DNA of 64,000 nucleotides from Bacteroidota bacterium (lineage in GTDB: Bacteria; Bacteroidota; Ignavibacteria; Ignavibacteriales; Ignavibacteriaceae), in assembly GCA_021815405.1 (NCBI GenBank), contig JAKAGV010000009.1:62001-126000 (forward strand), given 5' to 3'. The translations under genes and the position numbers were made by a program. This document shows, piece by piece, positions 42,862 through 53,045 of the stretch (position 1 is its first letter; every line of letters starts with the position of its first letter). The notes beneath the pieces were generated by a model, which searched no databases, was not told the DNA's origin, and saw only the letters and a program-made list of their open reading frames with translations.

Positions 42862-44541
42862 TCATCTCACCTTTATCACAACCAGTGTAATATCATCTGA
42901 TTGAGTTGTACCTTTGGCAAAAGACTGCACTTCATCTTTTATATTGTTCATGATTTCCTTTGCATTTGACGAACTGATTTCAAGAGACATGTTTTCAAGC
43001 TTCTCATCTGAGAATTCATCATCGTTAATATTCTTTGCCTCAGTAACGCCATCGGTAAATAAAATTATAACATCATCTTTCTTTAGCTGGATTGATTCTG
43101 ATAAATATGGAACGAACGTCTTCATAACGCCAAGAATAATTCCGCCTTTTTCAAGCTTGATTATTTTTCCATCTCGAATCAATAAAGGAGGATTATGCCC
43201 GGCGTTTACGTAATTAATAGTTTTAGTTTCATTCTCTAAAATCATCCAGAAGAAAGTTATGAATTTGCCGTCTGAAATATTTTCAGAAACCAGGTCGTTT
43301 ATCAATGCAGTGGCTTCATCAAGCTTCATCCCCTGTTTACATATAATTTTTAAGAAGGCTTGCAGATTAGCCATCAATAAAGCAGCAGGAACACCTTTGC
43401 CTGAAACATCTGCGATTGTAATGCAAACGGAATTATCATCAAGTGGAATAACATCGTAATAATCACCCCCAACTTGCTGGGATGTTAAATTCAAAACTGA
43501 AATATCAAAATTATTGTAAGCGGGAATTTCTTTCGGTAAAAGATTTCTCTGAATGCCCCTGGCAAGCTCAAGCTCTTCTTCCATTTTTTGTTTAGCAAGA
43601 GCTTCCTTAAACAAGCGTCTGTTTTCCAAGGAAATTATGGCTAAGCTTCCTGTCGAGTATATAAATTCGATATCTGACTCAGAATATTTTTGATTGTTAA
43701 TTCTTTTACCGAGTAGAATAAGTCCCTTAGTTTCTCCTTGCAGTTCCATCGGAACAATTAGCTCAATACCAATCTTGGCAAGCTTATCATAATTAGATAT
43801 TATTTCCTGCTCGTTAATTGGATTAGCCAGCTTTGAAAAATCATAGCATGAAAGAATTGATAGAAGCTGATCTTCAGGAAATTTAGTTTCCAGTATTCTT
43901 GTTCCATCTTCAATAAACGTTACGACTGCGAATTTTGAAACAAGAAACTGCCCGATAACAGAATAAACCAAAAGCTTGGCAACCTTAGTTGATTCGGAAA
44001 CAATTCCAAACTCTTTACTCAGTTCAAAAAGTGAATTAAGCCTTTGAATCCTAGTGTCGAGTTTACGGTTAACTTTTTTTATTTCTTCCAGGATAATTGA
44101 ATTCTGAATTGCAGAGGCGGCAATATTCAAAATAGTTTTTAAGAATTCTATATCGTCCTCATTGAATGGAGATTTATTCAGCTTCTCGCCAAGGCAAACA
44201 ACTCCAAGGCATTCATCCGACGAGCAAATTTTCTCTACAGCCTGGAGCTTTGCTTCTTGGAAAAAGTTTTGAAATTGTTCGTTATCTATTGTATTATCGG
44301 CGGCGGATACTTCAGGAAATTTTTTTTTTAATTCCTCCGGTATTCCCTTGGAAGATTTGATTTGCAATTTCTCATGAACCTTGAGAGCAATTAAGCCTCT
44401 TGTAGCGAGAAATTTTCCCATGCATGTTAGAAGGACATTGTTAAGAATGAAGTCGAGATCGAGACTGCTGTTGATAATCCTGCTGAACTCCACCAACGCA
44501 GTAAGATTTCTTTTTACCTTAATGTTCTCAGTGTCAATCAT
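42862..44541 (-). CDS. GAF-SpoIIE serine phosphatase (RsbU-like), cytoplasmic
   Basis: The 559 residues have no membrane helices. Two GAF-like sensory regions (about 20-155 and 175-310) precede a PP2C/SpoIIE domain with Ala-Arg-Gly-Ile-Gln-Arg-Asn-Leu-Leu-Pro, Ala-Asp-Val-Ser-Gly-Lys-Gly, Phe-Thr-Asp-Gly-Val-Thr-Glu-Ala and Ser-Asp-Asp-Ile-Thr. The metal-binding Asp residues are all present. It is predicted to dephosphorylate a STAS protein in response to a ligand on its GAF domains. Only 2 bases separate it from the RsbW-like gene, so it is the last gene of the partner-switching cassette. Confidence 0.93.
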   Translation of the reverse strand: MIDTENIKVKRNLTALVEFSRIINSSLDLDFILNNVLLTCMGKFLATRGLIALKVHEKLQIKSSKGIPEELKKKFPEVSAADNTIDNEQFQNFFQEAKLQAVEKICSSDECLGVVCLGEKLNKSPFNEDDIEFLKTILNIAASAIQNSIILEEIKKVNRKLDTRIQRLNSLFELSKEFGIVSESTKVAKLLVYSVIGQFLVSKFAVVTFIEDGTRILETKFPEDQLLSILSCYDFSKLANPINEQEIISNYDKLAKIGIELIVPMELQGETKGLILLGKRINNQKYSESDIEFIYSTGSLAIISLENRRLFKEALAKQKMEEELELARGIQRNLLPKEIPAYNNFDISVLNLTSQQVGGDYYDVIPLDDNSVCITIADVSGKGVPAALLMANLQAFLKIICKQGMKLDEATALINDLVSENISDGKFITFFWMILENETKTINYVNAGHNPPLLIRDGKIIKLEKGGIILGVMKTFVPYLSESIQLKKDDVIILFTDGVTEAKNINDDEFSDEKLENMSLEISSSNAKEIMNNIKDEVQSFAKGTTQSDDITLVVIKVR

Positions 44542-44543
44542 TC

Positions 44544-44984
44544 TTAATTTGCACCGTTAAGATTTTTTGATAAAAGTACTTGGTTATATTTGCCAGGCAC
44601 CGAGACATATTTCACTTCATCCATCAACGATTTCATTAGGTACATACCTAAGCCGCCAACTCTGTGCTGCCTGTAATACTTTTGAAGATCGGGGTCGGGA
44701 ATGCTTTCAGGATTAAACGGCACACCATGATCGATAATCAAAACTGTAAACTTTTTTTCTTTATACTTAAGCTTGATAGTAATCTCGCCTTCTGGGTAAG
44801 ATTTATATGCATGCTTAATAATGTTTGTGCAAGCCTCGTCGACAGCAAGGATAATATTATCAATTACATCTTTTGAGAAGCCGACATCAAGCGCAGCTGC
44901 ATAAACAAAATCTCTTATAGTCGAAAGATTGTTAGTTTTGCTTTGGACTACAAGCACTTTATCTTTTATCTTTTTATTTTCCAT
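44544..44984 (-). CDS. RsbW/SpoIIAB-type HATPase serine kinase (anti-sigma factor)
   Basis: The 146-residue GHKL ATPase has the N-box Asp-Glu-Ala-Cys-Thr-Asn-Ile-Ile-Lys-His-Ala and a G1 box containing Asp-His-Gly, and it ends after Gly-Gly-Leu-Gly-Met-Tyr-Leu-Met-Lys. Such proteins bind either a sigma factor or a STAS antagonist and phosphorylate the latter. The start is set at ATG 44984; the frame to 44990 begins with TTG. It overlaps the STAS gene by 11 bases. No cognate sigma factor lies in the cassette, so the output may be another protein. Confidence 0.92.
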   Translation of the reverse strand: MENKKIKDKVLVVQSKTNNLSTIRDFVYAAALDVGFSKDVIDNIILAVDEACTNIIKHAYKSYPEGEITIKLKYKEKKFTVLIIDHGVPFNPESIPDPDLQKYYRQHRVGGLGMYLMKSLMDEVKYVSVPGKYNQVLLSKNLNGAN

Positions 44985-45345
44985 TTTCAAGTTTCTTTAT
45001 CTGGCTAAATTTGTTTATAGCTTCATCTTCTTCTTTATAGATTTCATAAAGAAGAGGAAAGCCCAGCAAGTCGAAAATGTTAAATACTTTATCGTTCATT
45101 GCCGATAATTTTATATCTCCGTTGTTTTCCCTAATCTTTTCGATGAAAGCCATGAAAACACCGAGACCCGCGCTGCTGATATAAGATAGGTCTCTAAAGT
45201 TTACAACCAGGGAATACCGTCCGCTATCAACCAAATTAGAAAAAGTATTTTCTAAAATCGGTGCTGTATGAGCATCTAAGTATCCTTTCAGATAAATAAT
45301 ATTTACATCACCTGCGTCTTTAACTGAGGTGCTGAATTCTGCCAT
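44974..45345 (-). CDS. STAS-domain anti-sigma-factor antagonist
   Basis: The 123 residues form a SpoIIAA/RsbV-like STAS fold. The phosphorylation loop is Ile-Ser-Ser-Ala-Gly-Leu-Gly, with Ser58 the expected site. It overlaps the upstream phosphatase by 43 bases and the kinase by 11, so phosphatase, antagonist and kinase are translated as a coupled set. A tail of about 20 charged residues follows the fold. Confidence 0.93.
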   Translation of the reverse strand: MAEFSTSVKDAGDVNIIYLKGYLDAHTAPILENTFSNLVDSGRYSLVVNFRDLSYISSAGLGVFMAFIEKIRENNGDIKLSAMNDKVFNIFDLLGFPLLYEIYKEEDEAINKFSQIKKLENGK

Positions 45346-47432
45346 TCTTTCTCTCCATCATTATTAAATTTTTGTTTCCACTTCAATATAACTAAAGTTA
45401 TGTCGTCATGCTGTGCATGGCTCTGAGAGAACACTGAAACTTCATGCATAACACGATTGGAGATTTCATCTGTATCACATCCGCTGTTGTCAACAAGAAT
45501 TTTCTCAAAATGTGCACTTCCGAAATCTTCCAGTTCTTTATTCTTTGCTTCTGTTATTCCATCAGTATACAAAACAATAACATCATTATTATGAAGTTTA
45601 ATTTCAATTTCTTCTAGTGAATTTACAAACTGTTCGCTGAAATTCAATCCGAGCCCAATACCTGATGGGCGCAAATTCTCAACAATGTTATTTCTTATTA
45701 AAATTACGGGGCAATGACCGGCGCGAGAAATTGTTACTGTTTCTTTAACTAAATCCATTACTCCGTAAGCAGCGCTGACGAAGCTTTTACGGTCTAATGT
45801 CCTCTCTAAAATTTCATTTGCTTTAATTAGAATATCCTTTGGGCTCTCGATGGTTTTCGAAAGCGATTCAAAAATTCCCTTGATCTCTGCCATTATAAAA
45901 GCTGCAGAAATTCCTTTACCGGAAACATCAGCAATAACAAAGCCGAACTTGCTTTTATCTATTTCGAAGAAGTCATAATAATCTCCGCCGACTTCAAAAG
46001 CCGGAATGAATACAGACGAAATGCTGAGATTTTTATACTCCGGATTTTTTGCCGGTAAAATTTTCCTCTGAATCTCTCTGGCAACGTCAAGCTCTTTCTC
46101 CAGCCGTTCCTTTTCAATTGATTCTTCAACCAGTCTTGAATTTTCGATAGCAACGGAAGCATAATCGGAAAAAGTATCCATTGCATTCCTATCTTCATCA
46201 TCGAAAATAATATCGCTTTTTCTAGCTGCTATCAAATAACCCTTTACTTCATTGTGGGCTTTTAGCGGAGCTGCCGCAAGGTAATAGATCTCTTCGCTTA
46301 ACTGCGGACGGTTTAAGTATCTTTTTAATTTAATTATAAAAGACTGCTCGGAACCTTTTTCCAAACGATTTTCAAAAATAAATTTTGTTAGATTGATTGA
46401 ATCGTAATATCCAATATGTTTATTTGCGATTGACTTGAAGCTATCATCTTCTTTCCAGGCAATCCATGAGGCATGCGCATTGCAGACTTTAACTGCTATA
46501 TCTGTAACGGTTTCAGTAAGCTCCTTAAAATCGACAGACTCAGTAATCAGCTTGCTGAAATACTGAAGAAAATTAACTTCCTGGGCTTTCCTATCAAATG
46601 CTTCCGCAGTTGGAATATGGAACAGAGTTGTAAAGAACAAAATAGAAAAATAGATTGCACCGTATGTCATTACTATCTTCAAAAATAAGTTTAGAGACGG
46701 CGAGAATGCGGTAAGCATCTGAACGTACAGATTATCATTCGAGGATTTAACCAGGTTGACGAAGAATAAAATCGAAATTATTACCGACAGAACAAGAAGT
46801 GAAATTTTTTCTTTCTTAACAATAAACGCAATCCATGAAATGCGGATTGAATTTATTAAGATTAGGAGAACCGAAATGATGAAGAAAGTGTCTTTTAAGT
46901 ATTTTAGATCATGGCTCAGAAAGCTCGATAAACTTGCTAATGCAAAGAATACAATCATCGTGTTAAAGTAGGTGCTTACATTCTTTTTCTGGCGGTAAAA
47001 ATAAAGTTCCCGGAAAGCCAAAAATATCGTAGCAGCCGATGCCAAAATGAACATTGAAAAGACAAAGGAAATCAAATTATAAAGCAAGCTGTGATTGATA
47101 TTCGAACTTTCCGCCTTAGAGATCAGACTGCCGAGAATGACGCTTGAAAATGTAAATAGAAAAAAAATAAGAGCGTTAATTATTCCCACGTTCATTACAA
47201 GCGCTAGAGGGTCAACTATTTTCGAATGGATTAAATCAAGTAAATAGAAATAAAGCGAAACGAAAGTTAAGCCTACAAGTAATTCATTTATAATAACCCA
47301 GAAAAGCGAATCTGCAGAATAAAAAAATATTCTGAACAGGAAAAGCACTGCTGCTAATCCGAGGAAAGTTTGGAATTTAAGGTTTGACTTTAATTCCACA
47401 CCGTTTATTTTAAGAAAGTTCAGCTTCGACAA
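45303..47432 (-). CDS. Membrane GAF-SpoIIE serine phosphatase
   Basis: About eight membrane helices occupy residues 20-275, then a GAF domain (about 285-440) and a PP2C/SpoIIE domain (about 470-700) with Ala-Arg-Glu-Ile-Gln-Arg-Lys-Ile-Leu-Pro, Ala-Asp-Val-Ser-Gly-Lys-Gly and Tyr-Thr-Asp-Gly-Ile-Thr-Glu-Ala. It would feed membrane or redox signals into the STAS protein encoded immediately downstream. The frame opens with TTG at 47432 without an obvious ribosome site; a GTG at 47399 is an alternative start, and either keeps all domains. Confidence 0.9.
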   Translation of the reverse strand: MSKLNFLKINGVELKSNLKFQTFLGLAAVLFLFRIFFYSADSLFWVIINELLVGLTFVSLYFYLLDLIHSKIVDPLALVMNVGIINALIFFLFTFSSVILGSLISKAESSNINHSLLYNLISFVFSMFILASAATIFLAFRELYFYRQKKNVSTYFNTMIVFFALASLSSFLSHDLKYLKDTFFIISVLLILINSIRISWIAFIVKKEKISLLVLSVIISILFFVNLVKSSNDNLYVQMLTAFSPSLNLFLKIVMTYGAIYFSILFFTTLFHIPTAEAFDRKAQEVNFLQYFSKLITESVDFKELTETVTDIAVKVCNAHASWIAWKEDDSFKSIANKHIGYYDSINLTKFIFENRLEKGSEQSFIIKLKRYLNRPQLSEEIYYLAAAPLKAHNEVKGYLIAARKSDIIFDDEDRNAMDTFSDYASVAIENSRLVEESIEKERLEKELDVAREIQRKILPAKNPEYKNLSISSVFIPAFEVGGDYYDFFEIDKSKFGFVIADVSGKGISAAFIMAEIKGIFESLSKTIESPKDILIKANEILERTLDRKSFVSAAYGVMDLVKETVTISRAGHCPVILIRNNIVENLRPSGIGLGLNFSEQFVNSLEEIEIKLHNNDVIVLYTDGITEAKNKELEDFGSAHFEKILVDNSGCDTDEISNRVMHEVSVFSQSHAQHDDITLVILKWKQKFNNDGEKEWQNSAPQLKTQVM

Positions 47433-47613
47433 TTGAGTATCTATTTATCTCTTCATTTGTAGGTTAAATTACGGCAAAAATTGCTATTTGTAAAGAAGAG
47501 TTGGGATAGACGGAAATTTTTTAGGATGGATGAAGTCGAAATTTATTCAGAATACTTTTATAAAACCTTTTATGAATAAATTTTGTAATTCATTTGTCAT
47601 TGGGCATCAACCA

Positions 47614-47673
47614 TCATTCAGCAGTCATTCATTGCATTTAGTAAAAGAATGACAATAAATGATCGCTGAATGA
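47614..47673. other. Long imperfect hairpin between the phosphatase and anti-sigma genes
   Basis: Arms 47614-47634 and 47653-47673 pair at 18 of 21 positions. No T-run follows on the minus strand, so it is more likely a dispersed palindrome or a transcript-end stabiliser than a standard terminator. The rest of the gap 47433-47683 shows no gene. Confidence 0.6.
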
Positions 47674-47683
47674 GTTACTTTAT

Positions 47684-49255
47684 TTAGATCTCAAACGGCT
47701 TTTTAGGTTCTGCTTTAGGCGCGGATTTACGAAGTTCTTTCTGCATTTGGTCCATTTCTTTTTGGAACTGCTCCATCTGCTTTTTGAATTGCTGCAACTG
47801 TTCTCTCAGATCATTCTGCCGTAATCCATTGGTTGAATCCTGCATAAAATACTTAAAAATGGAAGCCAGAGAATCCGGATTGAATCCGTAATTAAAATTC
47901 TTTAATTTCTTGCGCATTAAAGAATCCAGTTTGTGATTCTTTGCGGTAAAGGTAGAATCAAATCCGAACGCTTTGAAATTGAAATTTAACCCCTTGGAAG
48001 AATCGTTATAAAAATATTTGTAACTAAAATTCTTGCCTTTTTGACGCTGCGGAATTTCAAAGTAAAAATCGCGCAAGTGCCTTGTAATACTGTCAATATT
48101 ACTTCCAAGGTCTTGCATGTCCGGCAAATCAATTTGCGGAATTACAATTTCCGGAATATGAACACGGCATGTGTTACTGTCGATAACCACATTAAAATCT
48201 CTCTCCCAGCTGGAATCTTTTTTCAACTTAGCAAGATTATCGCCGAAATGAACCCGGAAGTTTCCGAACTGTTTTTCAAATTCCTGCATGTTCTTCTGGA
48301 CTTCCTTTGACCACTGCTGCATTTCCTTTGCAAATTCCTGCTGATTGAATTCATATTGATCGGAAAAGATCGAATCAGGTGTTAAGAAGATATATTTGTT
48401 TGTATTTGCAGCCCTAACCGCATGTACAATCCGGTTTAAATCAGCTTCACTATATTCATGAGTAAATTCAGGCGGAAAAATATTTTGCAATTTCCTCTTG
48501 CTTACCTTAGCGGCAAAGGAAATTAAATCAGCGGTAAGCGCTTTGTTATAATTCCAGATGTTTGGGTTTATAGCAACCGTATTCTTATCATTTACCAGGA
48601 CCTGAGAAGCAAGATCTTTCTTGTAGGCAGAAAGGATAGAATCCATCTGATATTTCTGTTCAGTATTTAGATTTAATTCCCTCTCAAACTTCTCAAGATT
48701 ATTTTCATTCTGGGCTAAACTGGCGGTTTTAATTTCAAAAAATTGTTTACCGTTTTTGTCGGAGCCAAACTGCAGACACTGTTTTTTCTGTTCGTCAAGG
48801 GGCAATTGATGGTAAACTGCAAAATTAAAAATATCCTCGTTACTTAAGTTTGCAGTAAACAGAAGAGGTTTCAGATTCTCTTTATAAAATGCAGCTAAAT
48901 TAGATTTCTGCTGCTCAACAACTCTATCAATAATTTGCGGATTATATTTTAGGATAAACATCAATAAGACGGATGCAGCAACTATTCCGATAACCGGAGA
49001 ATATTTTCTAATTTTTTTATACCACGGTGTTTTTATTCTTAACGCAGCGGCAAGACGGGTTTCAAAAAAAGGATTTTCCTCAATCGATTTGACTGAAGAA
49101 ATAGTCAGCATTTTTATTCGCTTCAATTCATCAAGCTTTTCTTGAAGCTCTTTAGAAAACTTTAATTCATCTTCGAGCTTTTTAATTTCATCATCGGAAA
49201 GCTCGTTATCTATGTATGCAGAAAGACGTTCGTATTTATTGTAAAAACTTTTCAT
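47684..49255 (-). CDS. Transmembrane anti-sigma factor with large periplasmic domain
   Basis: The N-terminus Leu-Ser-Ala-Tyr-Ile-Asp-Asn-Glu-Leu-Ser is the zinc-finger-type anti-sigma start, though the His/Cys zinc ligands are not visible. One membrane helix spans about 87-104. The roughly 415-residue outer part includes a Spy/CpxP-like 'LTxxQ' segment (Leu-Asn-Leu-Asn-Thr-Glu-Gln near 200) and ends in a Gln/Lys-rich coiled coil (about 480-510). It starts in the sigma stop (TGATG overlap), so it is the cognate regulator. The size suggests direct sensing of envelope damage; no protease site is recognisable. Confidence 0.87.
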   Translation of the reverse strand: MKSFYNKYERLSAYIDNELSDDEIKKLEDELKFSKELQEKLDELKRIKMLTISSVKSIEENPFFETRLAAALRIKTPWYKKIRKYSPVIGIVAASVLLMFILKYNPQIIDRVVEQQKSNLAAFYKENLKPLLFTANLSNEDIFNFAVYHQLPLDEQKKQCLQFGSDKNGKQFFEIKTASLAQNENNLEKFERELNLNTEQKYQMDSILSAYKKDLASQVLVNDKNTVAINPNIWNYNKALTADLISFAAKVSKRKLQNIFPPEFTHEYSEADLNRIVHAVRAANTNKYIFLTPDSIFSDQYEFNQQEFAKEMQQWSKEVQKNMQEFEKQFGNFRVHFGDNLAKLKKDSSWERDFNVVIDSNTCRVHIPEIVIPQIDLPDMQDLGSNIDSITRHLRDFYFEIPQRQKGKNFSYKYFYNDSSKGLNFNFKAFGFDSTFTAKNHKLDSLMRKKLKNFNYGFNPDSLASIFKYFMQDSTNGLRQNDLREQLQQFKKQMEQFQKEMDQMQKELRKSAPKAEPKKPFEI

Positions 49256-49848
49256 CACAATAACTCCTGTTTGTAAGGCTTCAACAGCTCTTTCAAACCT
49301 TCCCTCGCTCTAAATATTCTCGATTTAACAGTACCAATCTCACATTGTATTGATTCAGAAATCTCCTGGTAACTCAATCCTTCTATATCTTTAAGCAGCA
49401 GCGGCACCCTTAGCTTATCCGGCAGTTTAGCAATAGCTTTATGAACAATTTCCTTTATATCCGAATTTTCAGGCGCCGTTTCATAACCAAGCTCTTCTTC
49501 CGAATCTTTAATCGGTGAAAAAATTTGCCTGATTTTTATTTTCCGAAGATGATCTTTGCATTTGTTAACCGTTATTCTGTAAAGCCAGGTTGTAAACTGC
49601 GATTCAAAGCGGAAGCTTCCTAAATTTTTATAAACAGTAAGAAAAACTTCCTGCGCAATATCATCAACCAGGTCATGGTTGTTCAAAGTTAAGTAGATTA
49701 TATTCCTTACTTTTTCCTTATGCCGTTGCACTAAAGTACTAAAAGTAGATTCATCGCCTTCGATAAATCTTTTTATAAGGGAAAAATCGTCATCTAAATT
49801 TAATATTTGAGGTAAAGGCAATTTTTCATTCTTCTTTTTGTTTTTCAT
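49255..49848 (-). CDS. ECF-type RNA polymerase sigma factor
   Basis: Region 2 has Val-Asp-Asp-Ile-Ala-Gln-Glu-Val-Phe and Phe-Thr-Thr-Trp-Leu-Tyr-Arg-Ile-Thr-Val-Asn. Region 4 has Leu-Leu-Lys-Asp-Ile-Glu-Gly-Leu-Ser-Tyr-Gln-Glu-Ile and Gly-Thr-Val-Lys-Ser-Arg-Ile-Phe-Arg-Ala-Arg. At 197 residues it is a standard ECF factor of the RpoE/SigW kind. The overlapping anti-sigma gene controls its release. No autoregulated promoter could be assigned from the sequence alone. Confidence 0.95.
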   Translation of the reverse strand: MKNKKKNEKLPLPQILNLDDDFSLIKRFIEGDESTFSTLVQRHKEKVRNIIYLTLNNHDLVDDIAQEVFLTVYKNLGSFRFESQFTTWLYRITVNKCKDHLRKIKIRQIFSPIKDSEEELGYETAPENSDIKEIVHKAIAKLPDKLRVPLLLKDIEGLSYQEISESIQCEIGTVKSRIFRAREGLKELLKPYKQELL

Positions 49849-49966
49849 GATTTTAGACGAAGGTTTACTTTCTTTGTTCCCTAAAATTAATAAGATTTTA
49901 ACATTATTGTTCTTGCAAAAATAACCGTATCTAATTAAATTAGAAACAAAATTTTAGGAGTTATTC

Positions 49967-50308
49967 ATGAAATTAAAACATCACGAACAATATAATGCAG
50001 TTGTCATTGAGCTTAAAGGGAATGTAATGGGAGGTGACGATACAAAGGAATTCAACGAACTACTTCACAAACTTTTGGATGAGGGTAAGAAAAACATTGT
50101 AGTCGATCTCTCGGAAGTAAAATTTATGAACAGCTCCGGATTAGGCATGCTAATTGGAGGTTTGACAACCATTAAAAAAGGTGAAGGCTTTATGAAGCTG
50201 GCAAGAACTACAGAAAAGATTGAAAGCTTGCTGGTGATTACAAAACTTAGTCAAATTTTTGAATCATACGAAACCGTTGAAGAAGCACTTAAAAGTTTCG
50301 GCAATTAA
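49967..50308 (+). CDS. STAS-domain anti-sigma-factor antagonist (second copy)
   Basis: The 113-residue STAS protein carries Phe-Met-Asn-Ser-Ser-Gly-Leu-Gly with predicted phospho-site Ser57, closer to SpoIIAA/RsbV than the copy at 44974. AGGAG lies 6 bases before ATG. It stands alone, divergent from the ECF sigma gene and followed by its own terminator. It may serve as substrate for one of the three SpoIIE phosphatases in the window. Confidence 0.93.
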   Translation: MKLKHHEQYNAVVIELKGNVMGGDDTKEFNELLHKLLDEGKKNIVVDLSEVKFMNSSGLGMLIGGLTTIKKGEGFMKLARTTEKIESLLVITKLSQIFESYETVEEALKSFGN

Positions 50309-50335
50309 AAAAAATTAATATAGGTTTTAGTATAG

Positions 50336-50370
50336 AAAACTCCGGATTTGCGAATTCGGAGTTTTTATTT
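50336..50370 (+). terminator. Intrinsic terminator after the STAS gene
   Basis: A 9-bp stem (50336-50344 with 50357-50365) with a 12-base loop is followed by TTTTTATTTT. It separates the STAS gene from purA. Confidence 0.9.
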
Positions 50371-50376
50371 TGTTAA

Positions 50377-51687
<1,311 letters not shown>

Positions 51688-51827
51688 AAAGCTAAACTTA
51701 AATCTCTTTTTTGGTCTTATCAATTTCTATATTTTTCCGGCATGATGAGACAGAATTTATTTTCAAAATCGATCCAGATTAAATCCCGATATGTTTGGAG
51801 TAGATCGGGGAAAAAGGATTCCACATT

Positions 51828-53045
51828 ATGAAAATGTCTGGTGGTCCAGCATCCATCAATATTAAAATTGCTCTTCTGGTTATCGCTATAATAATCGCAG
51901 CGGGAACACTGTATTATACGCAGATGCTCGTCCAGCAGCTTCAAACAAAAGAAAGACAAATTGTTCAACTTTATGCTAAGGGAATAGAGTACGTTGCCAA
52001 CACTTCCAGAACAGATGCCGATATTACATTCTTGTTCGAAAATATTCTTAAGCCAATAGACTTCCCCTTAATAAACACAGGACCGGATAATAAAATAAAT
52101 ATCGTAAATAAAGATGATATAAAAGATGTGAGAAATATTAATTACGACACTTCCCTATCCGCTCAGCAATTAGAAAAATTCTTTGAAGCTAAAGCAAGGG
52201 AAATGGATAAAACTCATAATCCTATTAATGTCACTTACAAAGATTCGGTAGTTCTTCAAAGGATTCATTACGGCGATTCCGATCTGATCGTTCAATTAAA
52301 ATATTATCCTTACCTTCAAATTGTAATTGCTGCACTGTTTATAGTTTTAGGATATATCGGTTTTAGCAATATCAAAAAGAGTGAACAGAGCAACATCTGG
52401 GTTGGGATGGCAAAAGAAACAGCACATCAGTTCGGAACCCCAATCTCCAGTTTGATGGGATGGCTTGAAATGCTTAAGCTTAGCTACAAAGATCCGGATA
52501 AAGTGCTTGACATTTCAGAAGAAATAAATAACGACGTCGAAAAACTAAATAAGATTACATACCGGTTTTCAAAAATTGGAGCCACACCTGAATTAAAGGA
52601 ACAATCAGTTTACGAAACCGTTAAGACTGTTGTCGATTATTTTCAAAGGAGGCTGCCGCAGTCCGGGAGAAATGTTGACCTGACAATTACTGGTGATAAA
52701 AATGTCTGTGCTGAGTTAAATGCAGAATTATTTGAATGGGTAATTGAAAACTTAATTAAGAATGCGCTTGACGCAATTGAAAATAAGGAAGGCAAAATAA
52801 ATTTCGAGATAAAAGCTGTTAGAAACAACGTTGAAATTGAAGCAACAGACAACGGTAAGGGAATAGAAATGAAAAGGAGAAAAGATATTTTCCGCCCCGG
52901 TTACAGCACAAAAAGAAGAGGCTGGGGTCTTGGATTAAGCTTATCGAAAAGAATAATCGAAACTTACCACGAAGGGAAAATTTTTGTTAAAACTTCAGCA
53001 CCAGGTGAAGGAACTACTTTCAAAATTATTTTGAAGAAAGCCTAG
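51828..53045 (+). CDS. Membrane sensor histidine kinase
   Basis: Two membrane helices (about 13-33 and 161-181) bracket an extracytoplasmic sensor of about 125 residues. The dimerisation box is unusual: Ala-His200-Gln-Phe-Gly-Thr-Pro-Ile-Ser-Ser replaces the common His-Glu-Leu-Arg-Thr-Pro-Leu. The ATPase part is complete ([10 protein letters not shown]; Asp-Asn-Gly-Lys-Gly; Gly-Trp-Gly-Leu-Gly-Leu-Ser). No response regulator is adjacent. Its TAG stop interlocks with that of nadA on the other strand. Confidence 0.92.
   Translation: MKMSGGPASINIKIALLVIAIIIAAGTLYYTQMLVQQLQTKERQIVQLYAKGIEYVANTSRTDADITFLFENILKPIDFPLINTGPDNKINIVNKDDIKDVRNINYDTSLSAQQLEKFFEAKAREMDKTHNPINVTYKDSVVLQRIHYGDSDLIVQLKYYPYLQIVIAALFIVLGYIGFSNIKKSEQSNIWVGMAKETAHQFGTPISSLMGWLEMLKLSYKDPDKVLDISEEINNDVEKLNKITYRFSKIGATPELKEQSVYETVKTVVDYFQRRLPQSGRNVDLTITGDKNVCAELNAELFEWVIENLIKNALDAIENKEGKINFEIKAVRNNVEIEATDNGKGIEMKRRKDIFRPGYSTKRRGWGLGLSLSKRIIETYHEGKIFVKTSAPGEGTTFKIILKKA

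Noticed and set aside
51720-51968. 82-codon minus-strand frame before the histidine kinase
   Set aside because: Mostly antisense to the kinase start; no ribosome site or family resemblance.
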